In this document: piece by piece, positions 33,431-44,345 of the stretch
Numbering within the stretch: position 1 is the stretch's first letter
How the letters are laid out: the number at the start of each line of letters is the position of its first letter
Source of the DNA: Adineta steineri
Lineage: Eukaryota > Rotifera > Eurotatoria > Adinetida > Adinetidae
Length of the DNA stretch: 64,000 nt
Direction of reading: 5' to 3'
Assembly: GCA_905250115.1 (NCBI GenBank)
Contig: CAJNOI010000150.1
Span: forward strand, 160,266-224,265
Notes under the pieces: generated by a model
Seen by the model: the letters and a program-made list of their open reading frames with translations, nothing else
What the model was told of the DNA's origin: nothing
The model's database searches: none
Position numbers and translations under genes: made by a program

Positions 33431-33640
33431 GAAGGATAAAATAGTAATATGAAATCTACTCGCGTACATGACTGCTCAATTAGATAAATTTCTTATTTTA
33501 AAAGTAAATTATACGTTTCTACCTGTTTTCCTCGTATATAGAAGTACGAAAAAGGAAAAAAAACAATAGAAGAAAAGGAAACGAACTCAACCAGATTTTT
33601 TTTGAAGGCGACTTTGACGAGAAAAATAAATAAGAAACTT
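33431..33640 (-). repeat. Duplicate of the promoter/first-exon region of copy A
   Basis: Matches 29395-29600 in order: the AATAGTAATATGAAATC core, the ACAATAG purine-rich stretch, and GACTT(C/T)GACGAGAA. It marks an older 5' end of the tandem unit; copy B now starts from a different exon at 32527. Confidence 0.55.
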
Positions 33641-35531
33641 GTAGGTAGAAACGTTAGCGTCTTTGTCAGCGAATCTCTTGCCTGTGTACATATATGTGGA
33701 GAGTGAGGGAGAAGCGGTGTATACGATAAAAAAAGGCAACCGATCTGAGAAAATGGTTTGTTCAGAGAACAAAAAAAAGAACGAACATTCTTATTTCATG
33801 TATTAAATGAGTGCGAGTGAACGAAGCGAATACTTTCGAAACACTTGTAAATGAAATGTACATACAACGTAAATAATATAAAAACCGAACAAATAAATAC
33901 CAACTAGTGCAAAAGGGAGTTCTATAACAAAAAAAACATCTGTTATATGTTTGATAAAAATAAACTGTTATATAATATGTCATAAAAAGAATCAAAATAA
34001 AGTAAATAAGACTAAAATTTGCGTAGTTTTCAATGACCTGTAGAGTAAATATAATTTATTGACGTACCGTATGTTTGATTCACTTTCTTCTACTATAATT
34101 TCTCTGTAAACAAATAGCTAATGTTCGTAATTCTCAAGTATGATTCGTTTTATAATGCTTCTATGACAATATGAATTCGCGAGAGATATTTATTTTTTTT
34201 ACAACATTTGTTGATTTTAGTCTTTTGTCATTCTGACTAAGATATGAAAAGGAAAGATAATAAACTGATTGCTCTTCTTTTACGCAAAAAAAACGTTACC
34301 TGCTGATCGTTATTTAATATATGTCATGTAAAATGCGTCGACTAATAATGAAATTCATCATTAAAAACGCATTATTAATCATCATCTCTTGTCGAATAAA
34401 TACATTCGTCCATTACGTCACTGTGCCTTCTATCGAAGTCACAATTACGTACTTCTTGTCAACAACACTTTGTACAGACACCAATCGATAATAGATAATA
34501 TCACTCTGCATGTGAAACTTTCTAAGATCAGACTTGTGCGCCCGTTTTTTTAAGATGTACTGCTCATGTTATGTATTAAATGTCGAAATTTCTTGTTTAG
34601 TTGTTCACAAATTCTCTCCTATGACTCATTGGAAAAACATGAAGATTTCGAGTGGCAATGTATTTTTCGTTCAATCGTATGTACTATTTGTTGATATTCT
34701 ATATAAGAATCACTCTTTCGAAAGCATTTTAATCAAATACTGGATCTTTAATTTCAGCATGATACTGACAGGGAGTCACATGACGAACTATCTATCAGTT
34801 TTACGACTTATGTCTTATTATTTGATGGAGTTATAAGTATTTTTATTTCGTTTGTATTATATTTCTATCTGTCGTTAAGAGCTGACGTTTAATCCGGTAA
34901 GTTCGATTATTACAATATAAAAAAGATATTTTGATGTGTTTTTCATTCTTTTATTTAGCTTGCGGTCACATGATTGTTACTTTTTTACGTCTTCGATACA
35001 GTCATATTATTCTTTACTGTTCTTGTCAAGAAATATTTGAAACGAGTGACGCGATCAATTGTTTAACATCTAATGTTATTTATTATGGTACAAGAACAAT
35101 AATGATGAAAATTGTGTTACTATTTATTCACTTGTTCTTTCGATTACAATACCAAAATAGTTGTCGATCGTGTTCGCTACTTTATTCTCAGCTATTTTAA
35201 ATAATTAATAAAATGTTTTCTACCGATACATATGTAGCGGTAATTTGTGTTTTAAAATAGTGAATCATATGTTTTGTGATCTAAAAAGTATAAGAGAAAC
35301 AGCTCTACTATATGTACGATTGTTGTGAGTTTTATACAATTATATATGAACTTGAATATTATTTCTATCTCTCAATCCATCGACATACACAAATCATTTC
35401 ATTTTAATTGGATCAAACAGTGTGAAGGAAAACTAACATTAACAGATTAAACTTATTATTTATTTATAAATATTCGAATAAATCTACTTTCAATTAATTT
35501 ATTCTCAAATTTCATGCATTTACATTATTTT
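33641..35531. other. Intergenic sequence, no supported gene
   Basis: Open frames at 34534-34836 and 34931-35200 (plus) are Cys/Phe/Leu-rich with no motif. The second follows a possible acceptor at 34959-34960, but no partner exon was found. Confidence 0.45.
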
Positions 35532-35864
35532 TTAATTGTCTTGTTTATTTTCATGAACAAAAGTATACAATTGATCAAAATAAGATTTACTTTCAGGAGG
35601 ATCGAAGGTTAATGTTTGTTCATTTTCATTTAATTTGATATCGTAATATATTGTTTTCGAAGACTGATCTTGAATAACTATTGTATCAAAGTCAGATTTA
35701 TTCGGATCGCAGTTTATATTGAATTGGCCAACTGATGGATTTAAATAAATATGATATGTACCAAAAAGCAGATGAGGATTGTTGTTGTACATATTACAAT
35801 ATGTTCGTCGATCACCTTTGACCAAAATATATTCTTTGATAGTTTTAAATTGAGTTGCAGTCAT
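35532..35864 (-). CDS. Small soluble protein, unrecognised
   Basis: A single exon of 110 codons from ATG at 35864. The sequence is polar and balanced, with probable beta strands (LLFGTYHIYLN, GQFNINCD, DTIVIQDQSSKTIYYDIKLN) and a helical end. No signal peptide or membrane segment. Codon use and composition look like the real genes of the window rather than random AT-rich frames. The strand pattern resembles small beta-barrel or lipid-binding-type proteins, but this is only an impression. Function unknown. Confidence 0.6.
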   Translation of the reverse strand: MTATQFKTIKEYILVKGDRRTYCNMYNNNPHLLFGTYHIYLNPSVGQFNINCDPNKSDFDTIVIQDQSSKTIYYDIKLNENEQTLTFDPPESKSYFDQLYTFVHENKQDN

Positions 35865-36594
35865 TTTTAGTATAAGAACAAATGTTTTACATTAAGTTAT
35901 ATATTTTACTTTCATATCTCGTTTGTCCTTGAGAGAACAATCATTGTTTCTCTTGATAAACACGTGTCATTCTTATTCATCTTTGATAAACAATAAAATT
36001 ACACGTGTAATAGCAAAACTATAAAGACTACTTTTGCACGCTAGTTATCACTATTTATGTATTCATTGAAATCAATTAATAATAGTACAATATCAGTAAT
36101 TAAAATAATAATTAATAAAGAAATATACCAAGACAAAATTAGGATGTGGATAGTCATTCATTAACTATACTTACTAATCCCGTTTTTGACGAACTTTCAT
36201 TTGTTATTGAACCTGTACCTTCCAGTCAAAACATTGTTCGGAACACTATATCGAAGGTAAGAATATGAAAATAAAATAAAATATTAGATCTTCTTGTCTA
36301 GATATTTTAATAAATATATTAACGTGATAATCTGATTTTGTTAACTACAAATTACTAAATATGATCAATATTGTTAGAGAATATAACTATTGATTTTTCG
36401 ATGTATTTGTATTTTGTGTAAATCGAATCATTACCTTTTTATGAAATAAACAATGAAAAATAAAACTTTGAAGAGTGTTTTGTTTTTTTAATAGATTTTA
36501 ATTCATATGGTTTCTCTTATCAATAAATCAGTGAATAACTTTATTATAGAGATCAAATTAAATCTATTTCTTTAATAGTAAAATAGAAATATCA
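35865..36594. other. Intergenic sequence, no gene seen
   Basis: No coding frame supported. It ends at the hairpin beside the receptor gene. Confidence 0.5.
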
Positions 36595-36645
36595 TCTTGA
36601 GGGTGTGTGAATGGACAGAATACACCCACACCAATACCCTCAAGA
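36595..36645. repeat. Hairpin with perfect 10-bp arms
   Basis: TCTTGAGGGT at 36595-36604 pairs exactly with ACCCTCAAGA at 36636-36645; inside lie GTGTG and CACCCACACC. It sits 30 bp after the receptor stop codon (minus strand), so it will be in the 3' UTR. Related sequences occur at 10191-10247 and 19860-19921. Confidence 0.65.
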
Positions 36646-36674
36646 TCTTGTTTTAAAAAAATAGAAAATTTTGT

Positions 36675-37616
36675 TTAATTCAAAGTTCTGAGTGTTATTG
36701 CCGTTGTTGGGACAATTTGTTGTCGTCTTTTTGACCATAAAACACGAAGATGAGGCGAATAACATGTTTGTACAACACTCATACCGGTAAAAGATAATAT
36801 GAATGTTGACCACGTTAAATGATTTGCCCACCATCCGACATAACCAAATAAATAGTAGACAATAGTAGTACAAACCGCAGGCATTCCAAATAAAACTATA
36901 AAAATGACTAACCAGAGTATACGTCTTATAACAGTCATATCACGTTTGATTCTTTTTTGTTGTTGTACAGTGAATGTTAAAGAATTGTGACGTATATAAT
37001 GTACTGTACAAACATATATGACTATTGTGAGTGAAACAGGTAAAAGCCAAATAAGAAAAGTTGCCATTGTCATGCCACGCCAACTTATTAAACTAATTTG
37101 ACAATGATAATCTTCATATTGATATTCACCAATGAGAAGTATTGGTAATGGTTGAAGTGCGCTTAAACATACTAAGATAAGTATACCTAAACTATAAAAA
37201 TATATATTTTGATAAAAAGAAGGACGTGTATAATAAATAATTCGAAAGAATCGATAAAGTGCTTGAAATGTATTGGAATAAAGTGAAGATATAAGAGCAA
37301 TTGTAGATAAATAAACTTTTATACGACACCATTGTGTATCTTGATCCATTTCTGATACATCTGGATTAATATGACCTTTCATCATCGAGATAAACATGTC
37401 GAGAATAAACAAAGCAAATACAAATATACTTGTATACATATTTAAACTAAGAAGAAAAACAATTTTTTCTTTTGATTGTATTACATGACGACGAATTAAA
37501 ATGAATAAAATAAATATGAATGTTTTACAAATAGCTATTGCACAAAGACCAATGCCAATTGAATCGAGAATAACATATAATGTAAGAGATTCGTTTGTTA
37601 AATTACCTTTACTCAT
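36675..37616 (-). CDS. Rhodopsin-like seven-helix receptor
   Basis: A single exon of 313 codons. The N-terminus carries NLTNES glycosylation sites. Seven hydrophobic segments are evident, around residues 15-41, 52-75, 102-125, 138-160, 185-206, 232-256 and 263-285. A cysteine precedes TM3 (WCRIKVYL) and another lies in loop 2 (EDYHCQI), the usual disulphide pair. TM6 follows a basic loop (QQQKRIKRDMTVIRRILWLV). The DRY position reads YRFFR and NPxxY is not conserved (TCYSPHLRVLW). It is a class A-type receptor of the divergent kind abundant in rotifers; the ligand is unknown. It is not a close paralogue of the 47-62 kb receptors. Confidence 0.85.
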   Translation of the reverse strand: MSKGNLTNESLTLYVILDSIGIGLCAIAICKTFIFILFILIRRHVIQSKEKIVFLLSLNMYTSIFVFALFILDMFISMMKGHINPDVSEMDQDTQWCRIKVYLSTIALISSLYSNTFQALYRFFRIIYYTRPSFYQNIYFYSLGILILVCLSALQPLPILLIGEYQYEDYHCQISLISWRGMTMATFLIWLLPVSLTIVIYVCTVHYIRHNSLTFTVQQQKRIKRDMTVIRRILWLVIFIVLFGMPAVCTTIVYYLFGYVGWWANHLTWSTFILSFTGMSVVQTCYSPHLRVLWSKRRQQIVPTTAITLRTLN

Positions 37617-38562
37617 CGTTGTATATTTACCAAATGACTTTTGTTTTCCTTGTTAAAGGAATACTGTATCTGTTCATGATAATTAATATAATTATAAGTT
37701 TTAATATCCACTAATGAAAAAGAAATACATGTACGTCATTAACATATATTTAACACAAATGCTCTTTCATAGTTATTTATACTTTTATATTAATTAGATA
37801 CAATACTGTACCTTTTCATATTAATTAGTGAACAACGAACTATTGTTGATTGCTTTTCAGTGAAGCAGAATTTTTCTTCCAGCTTAAAACGCAATATTTT
37901 TTTTTGTAAGAATTAAAATAAAATAATATCATTAAAAAATTATATTATGATAAAAGAACAAAAACCAAGAGTAGCATATTGCAGATGTTAGAGACAGAAG
38001 CAGTGCAGTTATTTAATATGAAAAAAAACTCGTTACTGTCGATCAAGCTATTGGCACGATGAGCTATATTCATGTTTCACTTCGACATCATCCGACAAGA
38101 AAAGAGTAGCACTCAGATAGAAATAATATGATACTCAGCATGATATCTCTTTTTTCATCTTCTTCTCGAAGCTGTTTCTGTCGATGTCAAGTCATCACAT
38201 GATCCCATCTCGTTTATCTTCTATTGTAATAGATTTTTTTTTAGATCTTCGGAAGTAATTTCAATCAGAAAATCATAGAAAAAAAACTAGTGAAACAAGA
38301 TTTGACATCTACTAAAAATATACATTATAATAGCTAAGCTAAAAATATAAACGGAGAAATGAGATTAAAATAGCAGACTTTTAATAAACATAATGTTGAA
38401 AAGCTGTCACAAAAAATGCCTTTGAGTTTTGAAGATAAAAATGGTATTTCTAATTCAGATAAAATAATTGAAAGTTTGCAAAAATAATCTATGGAGATAA
38501 AACATTTTCCGACATTACAACTTTATTTGTTTTCAACTTATTGATCTAATATATGACAATTT
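37617..38562. other. Intergenic sequence, no gene seen
   Basis: Upstream region of the receptor gene. No other coding frame supported. Confidence 0.5.
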
Positions 38563-38905
38563 TCAGGGACACTCTGCGTCTTTAACATCAGATAAAACTT
38601 GTTCAAATTGATTTTTATGAACATCATGTTGTGATATTGAATGTAATGATAAACATTTTCATATTAAATTTTGTTCATCATTTGATATTTTAGATAAATG
38701 TCTAACATGATATTATATGTTTAAAATATTTCATATATTGATGAGCTTGACTAAATTTTCCACATAAATAAGATGAACATATTGAATAGTGTGCAACTCC
38801 AACATCATTTGATGTACATACGCGACATTCAATTGAACCATTTTTTAAAATGAATTCTTCAATATCAGATTTAATAAATAATTATCAACTAAACTATTTA
38901 TATTG
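38563..38905 (-). pseudogene. TRIM-type B-box zinc-finger relic
   Basis: On the minus strand the text reads SDIEEFILKNGSIECRVC, then an interval, LCGKFSQAHQYMKYFKH, then in another frame VRHLSKISNDEQNLI and, after a TGA, KCLSLHSISQHDVHKNQFEQ to a stop at 38563-38565. C-x2-C...C...H with 'QAHQYMKYF' is the B-box pattern of TRIM/NHL proteins. At least two zinc ligands appear lost (Tyr and Phe where Cys is expected). There are two frameshifts and one in-frame stop. No RING or NHL part was found nearby. A dead fragment. Confidence 0.6.
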
Positions 38906-39371
38906 GATATCGAAAAACTAGTTTTGTACATATGTATATATAGTACTAAATCAACTCTCTCATATAATTGATCCCATATGAAATTAATATAAAAATGAAA
39001 ACCATAATCTTATAACCATCTCTAGTAAAAAAATAACATAGTGTTTATCACACTTAAGATAACAATATCTCTCCAGATAGCTTATTCAAAACCGTTTGAT
39101 TTTGTATTAGAGCGATAAAGACAAGCATAAGATTATTAGTATAAACTATCGACTATCTTTTTCTATATGAAATGAGAAGAAGAAGAGATAGAGAGAAAGA
39201 AATAATCTAAACATAAGTCGATGGATCATGACAAAAAAAGAATGAGTAATAATACATCATACATAAATAAGTAGATAAAGAAAGAACTAATAACTCGACG
39301 ATGATACATGTATAATAAACGGATTATGTACAATAAGGTAAACTAATTTCATACTTTTAATTTTTACCAAA
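38906..39371. other. Intergenic sequence between two gene relics
   Basis: No coding frame supported. Confidence 0.5.
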
Positions 39372-39640
39372 TTAGTTTTTGAGAACAAGTTTCGGTGTTA
39401 TTTTCGTAAGTAGACCATTTTTTGGCTTCATTGTTAATTTAATATCTGGTAGAATCTGTTGATTATTAATTAATTCAAAGTTTAATCGTTGAAGTAACAC
39501 TACTAGAATAATTTTTGCTTCTAATAGTGCAAATGATTGACCGATACATTTTCGATTGCCATTCGAGAATGGTAAAAAATAAATGTGGAAACTTCGGATT
39601 GTATCCGAGAGTTATGTGTACTGCAAAAAGTGTATATATG

Positions 39641-39849
39641 GAAATCATAGGGAAATATCAGTATTTTTGTAATAACTTGGGAATGACTCGTCCAATTAGG
39701 CTCAACTTCGAACTCGACCGAGATCTTTATGAGTCTAAACTGTGTAAAAAATTTCATCAAAATCTGACTCTCCTTGTGCAAGATATCGTGTAAACGACCG
39801 ACTGAACACACTGATCGGTTCTAGTAATGTATTCACTTTTTGAGTACAC
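39641..39849 (+). repeat. Inserted repeat, copy 1
   Basis: About 210 bp, from AAATCATAGGGAAATATCAG to TTTTTGAGTACAC. It is in the same orientation as copy 2 and clearly related along its whole length. An imperfect inverted match to the right end (GTGTACTGCAAAAAGTG) lies at 39616-39632. Confidence 0.75.
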
Positions 39850-40407
39850 TAAAGAGAGGACATCCGCAGAACCTAAGGGACAGTTTCTTAATGCGCTCAA
39901 GAATAAATGTTTTTAGACAGATTGATCAAAATCAATCTATCGTGAACTTCGCTTTTCGCGTACATAAAAATAACGTTGACTCTACGGAGAACAAACGAAT
40001 ACCACACAGACACACTATTAAGGTATATGGCTTTTTCATGGTTTTTCACAAGTGTGATACCGAAGACATATCGAATGCAGCATATATACCCCCTATTATT
40101 TTACATCATTTTCAAGCTCTTGATGAGTTCTATCTACTATAGAAAAAGTGTTATTAGTAATATGAAAAACAAACAAATATCGCAGTGACACATTATCAAG
40201 ATATATGAGTTTTCTATAATTTACCCACCCTATTATACAGGGACAATCTTGTGTGCAACCCGTTTATCCCTATAATTTAGCACCATCTTGTAGCTTGTGC
40301 AATTCTCTATTGAATGCTTCATAATAAGTGGAATTTTATTTGACTCTGGTAGAAAAATTGTTTACGAGAATGGTATTTTATTATTTTTCCCCCCAAAAAA
40401 ATATAGA

Positions 40408-40624
40408 AAAATCATAGGGAAATATCAGTATTTTTTCAATAACTCGGGAATGGTCCAGCCAATTAGGCTCATCTTCGAACTTGACCCAGATCTATATGAG
40501 ACTGAATTGTGTATAAAATTTCAGCTCAATCGGACTATTCTTTCAAACGTTATCGTGTATACGGCCGGACGGACGGACGGCCACACTGACCGATTCTAGA
40601 AGTGTACTCACTTTTTGAGTACAC
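40408..40624 (+). repeat. Inserted repeat, copy 2
   Basis: About 217 bp. It contains GGACGGACGGACGG near 40567-40580 and ends in a hairpin GTGTACTCA-CTTTT-TGAGTACAC (40602-40624). With copy 1 it makes up much of the insertion in the P450 relic. Superfamily not determined. Confidence 0.75.
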
Positions 40625-40717
40625 AACAATAAGAATTTAATAGATGTTTTTGTTTCTCATCTTCCGTCCATCGTCGATAATTGAATGTTAATGGATCCGG
40701 CCAGTATTCATTATTGT

Positions 40718-41863
40718 CTAGTTGAATTTTTCAAAAACTATTCCTTTTTTTGATTTGCATTCTTCATCCTAACTCAGGTCACTATTTTGAATTATTATAT
40801 ACTTAATTTTGAAGCTTATCGAAACTTTCTAGTTTTTAAGTATAAGTGATGATGTGATCATCTGTATTTCTTCATGAGTTGAGTATTAATAGTAAACAAT
40901 ATTCTAATTCTTAACAAAGTATATCTGTATTAGAAAAATAGAATTCCAAGTGATGTTAATAACTTTTATTATTTTCTTTTAAAAAAGAAAATAATTCTCT
41001 AAAGAAATTTCAAATATTCTATTAGAATGTATTGATGTTGATAAACATTAACTTTAATATCTGAAATGATTTATTTTTCGATTTCTAATTATATGCATAT
41101 CACACTGACTTTGTCTTGCTGTTGTATGATGTTAGAATTGAGAAAATATGTATGAGATATGTCACACTAATTAATTAAGGTCTCGAATGATAGTTCAAAA
41201 TAGCATCCATCAATAATCTTCTTATATGAATAAGAACTTGCTCATTTGATTGTAACGTATAAAAAAATCAGCATGATAAGTTAATATATGTCGATGTAAA
41301 TACTCAAATTTTTATCATATATATCTACGAATCACCTTTAGTATATAGATGACGTTGCCTTTATCGTACAAGGCTACATGAAAAATTTCTATATAGGGAA
41401 CTAATATATTTCATGAAAAAGAATGACTGTGCATGTGATATGAATGAATATAATAAACAAAATTAGCAAGTCTATTTTCGACTTTGACAGAAATTGTTTT
41501 TCATGTTTGATTTTTGATTTCTTTTATTGTTTGTTTATTTGTTATTTGTATAGAAAGAGAACAAAAAAAATAATTTATAGCATTATCTTTCTGTGTATCT
41601 TTTATGAATTTCAGGTAATCAAATATCATCCTAGAGTTTATTTACTATGAAGTTAAAGATGATATATTTATAAAGAGGCAAATAACATTCCTTTTTATCA
41701 TTGTAATGATAATGCAATAATTATCTGTAAAAGATAACATTAATAAATATTAAAAGAAATATTTCTTACCTTTTTTGTTTTTTTATAATACTTTTTCTTT
41801 TTGTTAAGTTTCGTTTCTAAGTCAAGAACTTATTCATTAAATCAAACGAAGTATCAATTCTCA
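40718..41863. other. Intergenic sequence, no gene seen
   Basis: I looked for earlier P450 exons on the minus strand and saw none. The frame at 41444-41650 is low-complexity. Confidence 0.5.
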
Positions 41864-42709
41864 ATGAAATTACTCTCTATATATATTCTTTTGGCATTAT
41901 GGTATCCGATATCATGTCAGTTATCTTGCTACCATTGTTCGAGAATGAATGTATTTAATTATACTATTAATGCTGACAATCTTCCTGAAGAACTCGTAGA
42001 TTGTGAGATTGTTAATGATGGATCTTCTTGTTCAATCGATGTTTATTGGCATGAAAATCCAATACGTACAGAAATATTATTAGAAGCTGAAGGAAAGAAA
42101 AAACAGATCGATAATCTTCATATGCTTTATATCGATATTGGACTTGAAGGAGATCAACCTAAATTAGAACGTGGCCTTAATTATGAATGTTCAACGAATA
42201 ATTGTAATAGTTTGATGGTTTTAAAAAATTTATTAAGTTCATTAACATTTAATGATAAATTTGAGGATCTTGTACCGATTCTTTATCCGACTGAACCATT
42301 CGATAGTCATTGGTGTGGATCTTTCTCAAACAGTACATCAATATCCTGCTACATTAACCCATCTCCAGAACTGTGTGACCAGTGCTCGATAACTTGGATG
42401 AATACAATGAATCATACAGAGATTTGTAGTGTTTGTGATTCTCCTAATACTCCTCATAGTAAGATATTCCGTACTGTTAATTTTAACATGACGAATCGAG
42501 TACGTTATGAAGGTCGAGAAGTTCAATGCCGATCAAAAGATTGTGGTTTATCCAATATAATTGAACAAATTGGTGAAAAGAGTACAATTATATTTGATTT
42601 GGATAAATTCTTAAATCCAACATCTCATAGTATGAGAACAGTTTCGAATGACTTCAGTAAAATAATCTTTATATTTATTATGTTAATCATAAAATATTTT
42701 ATTGATTGA
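41864..42709 (+). CDS. Two-domain Ly6-like cysteine-rich surface protein
   Basis: The first ATG is at 41864, giving 281 residues; the frame is open further upstream but without ATG. A signal peptide is clear (MKLLSIYILLALWYPISC). Domain 1 runs from LSCYHCSRM to YECSTNNCNS, like a Ly6 domain but with Tyr-Glu-Cys in place of the usual Cys-Cys near the end. Domain 2 has WCGSF, SCYINPSPELCDQC, EICSVCDS and ends VQCRSKDCG. Several N-glycosylation sites are present (NYTIN, NSTS, MNHTE). The C-terminus is hydrophobic (IIFIFIMLIIKYFID), fitting a GPI signal. Surface protein of unknown partner. Confidence 0.72.
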   Translation: MKLLSIYILLALWYPISCQLSCYHCSRMNVFNYTINADNLPEELVDCEIVNDGSSCSIDVYWHENPIRTEILLEAEGKKKQIDNLHMLYIDIGLEGDQPKLERGLNYECSTNNCNSLMVLKNLLSSLTFNDKFEDLVPILYPTEPFDSHWCGSFSNSTSISCYINPSPELCDQCSITWMNTMNHTEICSVCDSPNTPHSKIFRTVNFNMTNRVRYEGREVQCRSKDCGLSNIIEQIGEKSTIIFDLDKFLNPTSHSMRTVSNDFSKIIFIFIMLIIKYFID

Positions 42710-43470
42710 TTAAAAATATTATAATAAAACTTTTATCAATTCTTTTCTAATTGAAATAAATGAAAAACATTTAATTTCTTCTCGAATATATCTCAACAGA
42801 TTTACTCAGCTTTTACCTTGCTATCTTTGCTTTTACATAGTATAGTACATCACTTGTGTTAGTCTTTGATTTTAATCGAGTCTATATAAACAATGAATAA
42901 ATTTTGAAATTTTTCCGAAGTAATATATCGAACTGTTCAATAATATATTTAAATTTCATTATGAGAATGTGTAACACGTGATTACAACAGTACCTCTAAA
43001 TTCTCTCATACACTTGAAATACGAAAAGACAGATTTTCAATTTCTCACATATTTTATGTCTGTAAAAATCTTTATCGTCAAAATAACAAAGGACTTTATT
43101 AATTTTAGCTTATTTATATTCTTACAAAATTGAATATAATACATTCGATTTCTCACAAACATCAGAGATATTATATAAATATTATTCAAGAGTTTTTTTT
43201 GTGACATTAATTGTTTGCATTGAATAAATTCTACTACTAAAAATAACAAAGAGCAATGAAAATGATCAATTGATCAAACTTGATAAACTAATGAAAGAAA
43301 AAATCTATGTGAATCCTACCATATGTGATATACCAAAAATAAAATAGTCTTAACTACCGAATAGATGAAACAGCTTGTACATCTCTCATGAAAATAAATA
43401 AAAATAAATATATATATACTCATGTAAAAGCATAGTTAAATAGACAAGATTGAATCCTTTCGAGAAAGCC
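42710..43470. other. Intergenic sequence, no gene seen
   Basis: No coding frame supported. Confidence 0.5.
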
Positions 43471-44345
43471 ATGTATACATGTATTGGTTTATTCGTTTTT
43501 ATTACGATCACTGCAGTCAGTGGTATACACGTTTCTGATGAAACACCATATAATATTTATGAGATGAGTTCGGCAAGTGACAAAAGTGGAATTGATATGA
43601 GTGTCTGTGATGATTGTATTAGTGAAGCTGTTAGTGCAATCAATGTTTTACTTAATTTGATACTTGATGAAGGTGTTATTGAAAATTGTGGTGATTTATG
43701 CGATGCTTTGGCTAATAAAACAGGCTCTCAACCAGCTGGATTTGTTTGTCTTGTTGTTTGCAATGCTTTAGGTATTGGTGAACTTATTCGAATACTTGAA
43801 CATAGTGATATAGATCCTATTTGGTATTGTCAAATTGCAAAATTATGTCCAAGTAAAATAAAAACTTTGAATATATATTTTAATTTGATTTTCAAATGAA
43901 ATATTTAGTTAATGATAATGGTGATGCAAAATTTCTTGATTTTCAAATGATACCATCTACTGGTCGTGTAGGTACAGAATTTATTATTGATTGTTCATTT
44001 CAATCGAAGAATGGAACAGGACCTGGTATGCTTACAATTACTATAGTTACTCCTCAAAATCAAACAGCAAGTAATAATTTTGGACTTGATGCAAAAAAAC
44101 CTGGAACTTATGATCTAAGAATTGGTGTTAAAACTCTTAGTAGAACTTGCAATCCTTTTGATGGTATGAATATTAAATACTATATTTAATTCTACATATT
44201 TTTCTTTAAAATAGATTCATGCAATGCTTTTCCAACTGGTACTTATAATGTAACTGCATATCTTTGTAATGGAGAATGTGGATCACATCATCCACATTCA
44301 TCTATCTATGATTTTGGTCGCAGTTCATTTACAGTTACACCATGA
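43471..44345 (+). CDS. Countin-like secreted protein with saposin B domain
   Basis: Exons 43471-43852, 43909-44163 and 44215-44345 join in phase 1 twice (introns 56 and 51 bp) to give 255 residues. ATG 43471 begins a signal peptide (MYTCIGLFVFITITAVSG). Residues about 50-128 form a saposin B-like domain with six cysteines in the right spacing: VCDDCISEA, NCGDLCDAL, FVCLVVCNA, WYCQIAKLCP. The rest is a beta-rich domain (TGRVGTEFIIDCSFQSKNG, GTYDLRIGV, GTYNVTAYLCNG), as in Dictyostelium countin, a secreted cell-number factor. Saposin domains bind lipids; the animal role is unknown. The joined frame and cysteine pattern make the model firm. Confidence 0.85.

Larger units (their letters stand above)
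39372..40717 (-). pseudogene. Cytochrome P450 3' end, split by a ~1-kb insertion
   Basis: Minus strand. 40717-40626 encodes NNEYWPDPLTFNYRRWTEDE then KQKHLLNSYC, the segment before the haem loop in P450s. 39578-39372 continues with FLPFSNGNRKCIGQSFALLE and 50 further residues to a stop. PFSNGNRKCIG is the F-x2-G-x-R-x-C-x-G haem-binding signature with the thiolate cysteine. The two parts are in frame with each other once about 39580-40625 is removed, so this insertion broke an exon. A splice acceptor (40718-40719) starts the exon, but no earlier P450 exons were found upstream. It is therefore a truncated, interrupted fragment. CYP family not assignable from this length. Confidence 0.75.

Noticed and set aside
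34534-35200. Two plus-strand frames as genes
   Set aside because: No motif, no secure start or splice partner; composition fits random AT-rich translation.
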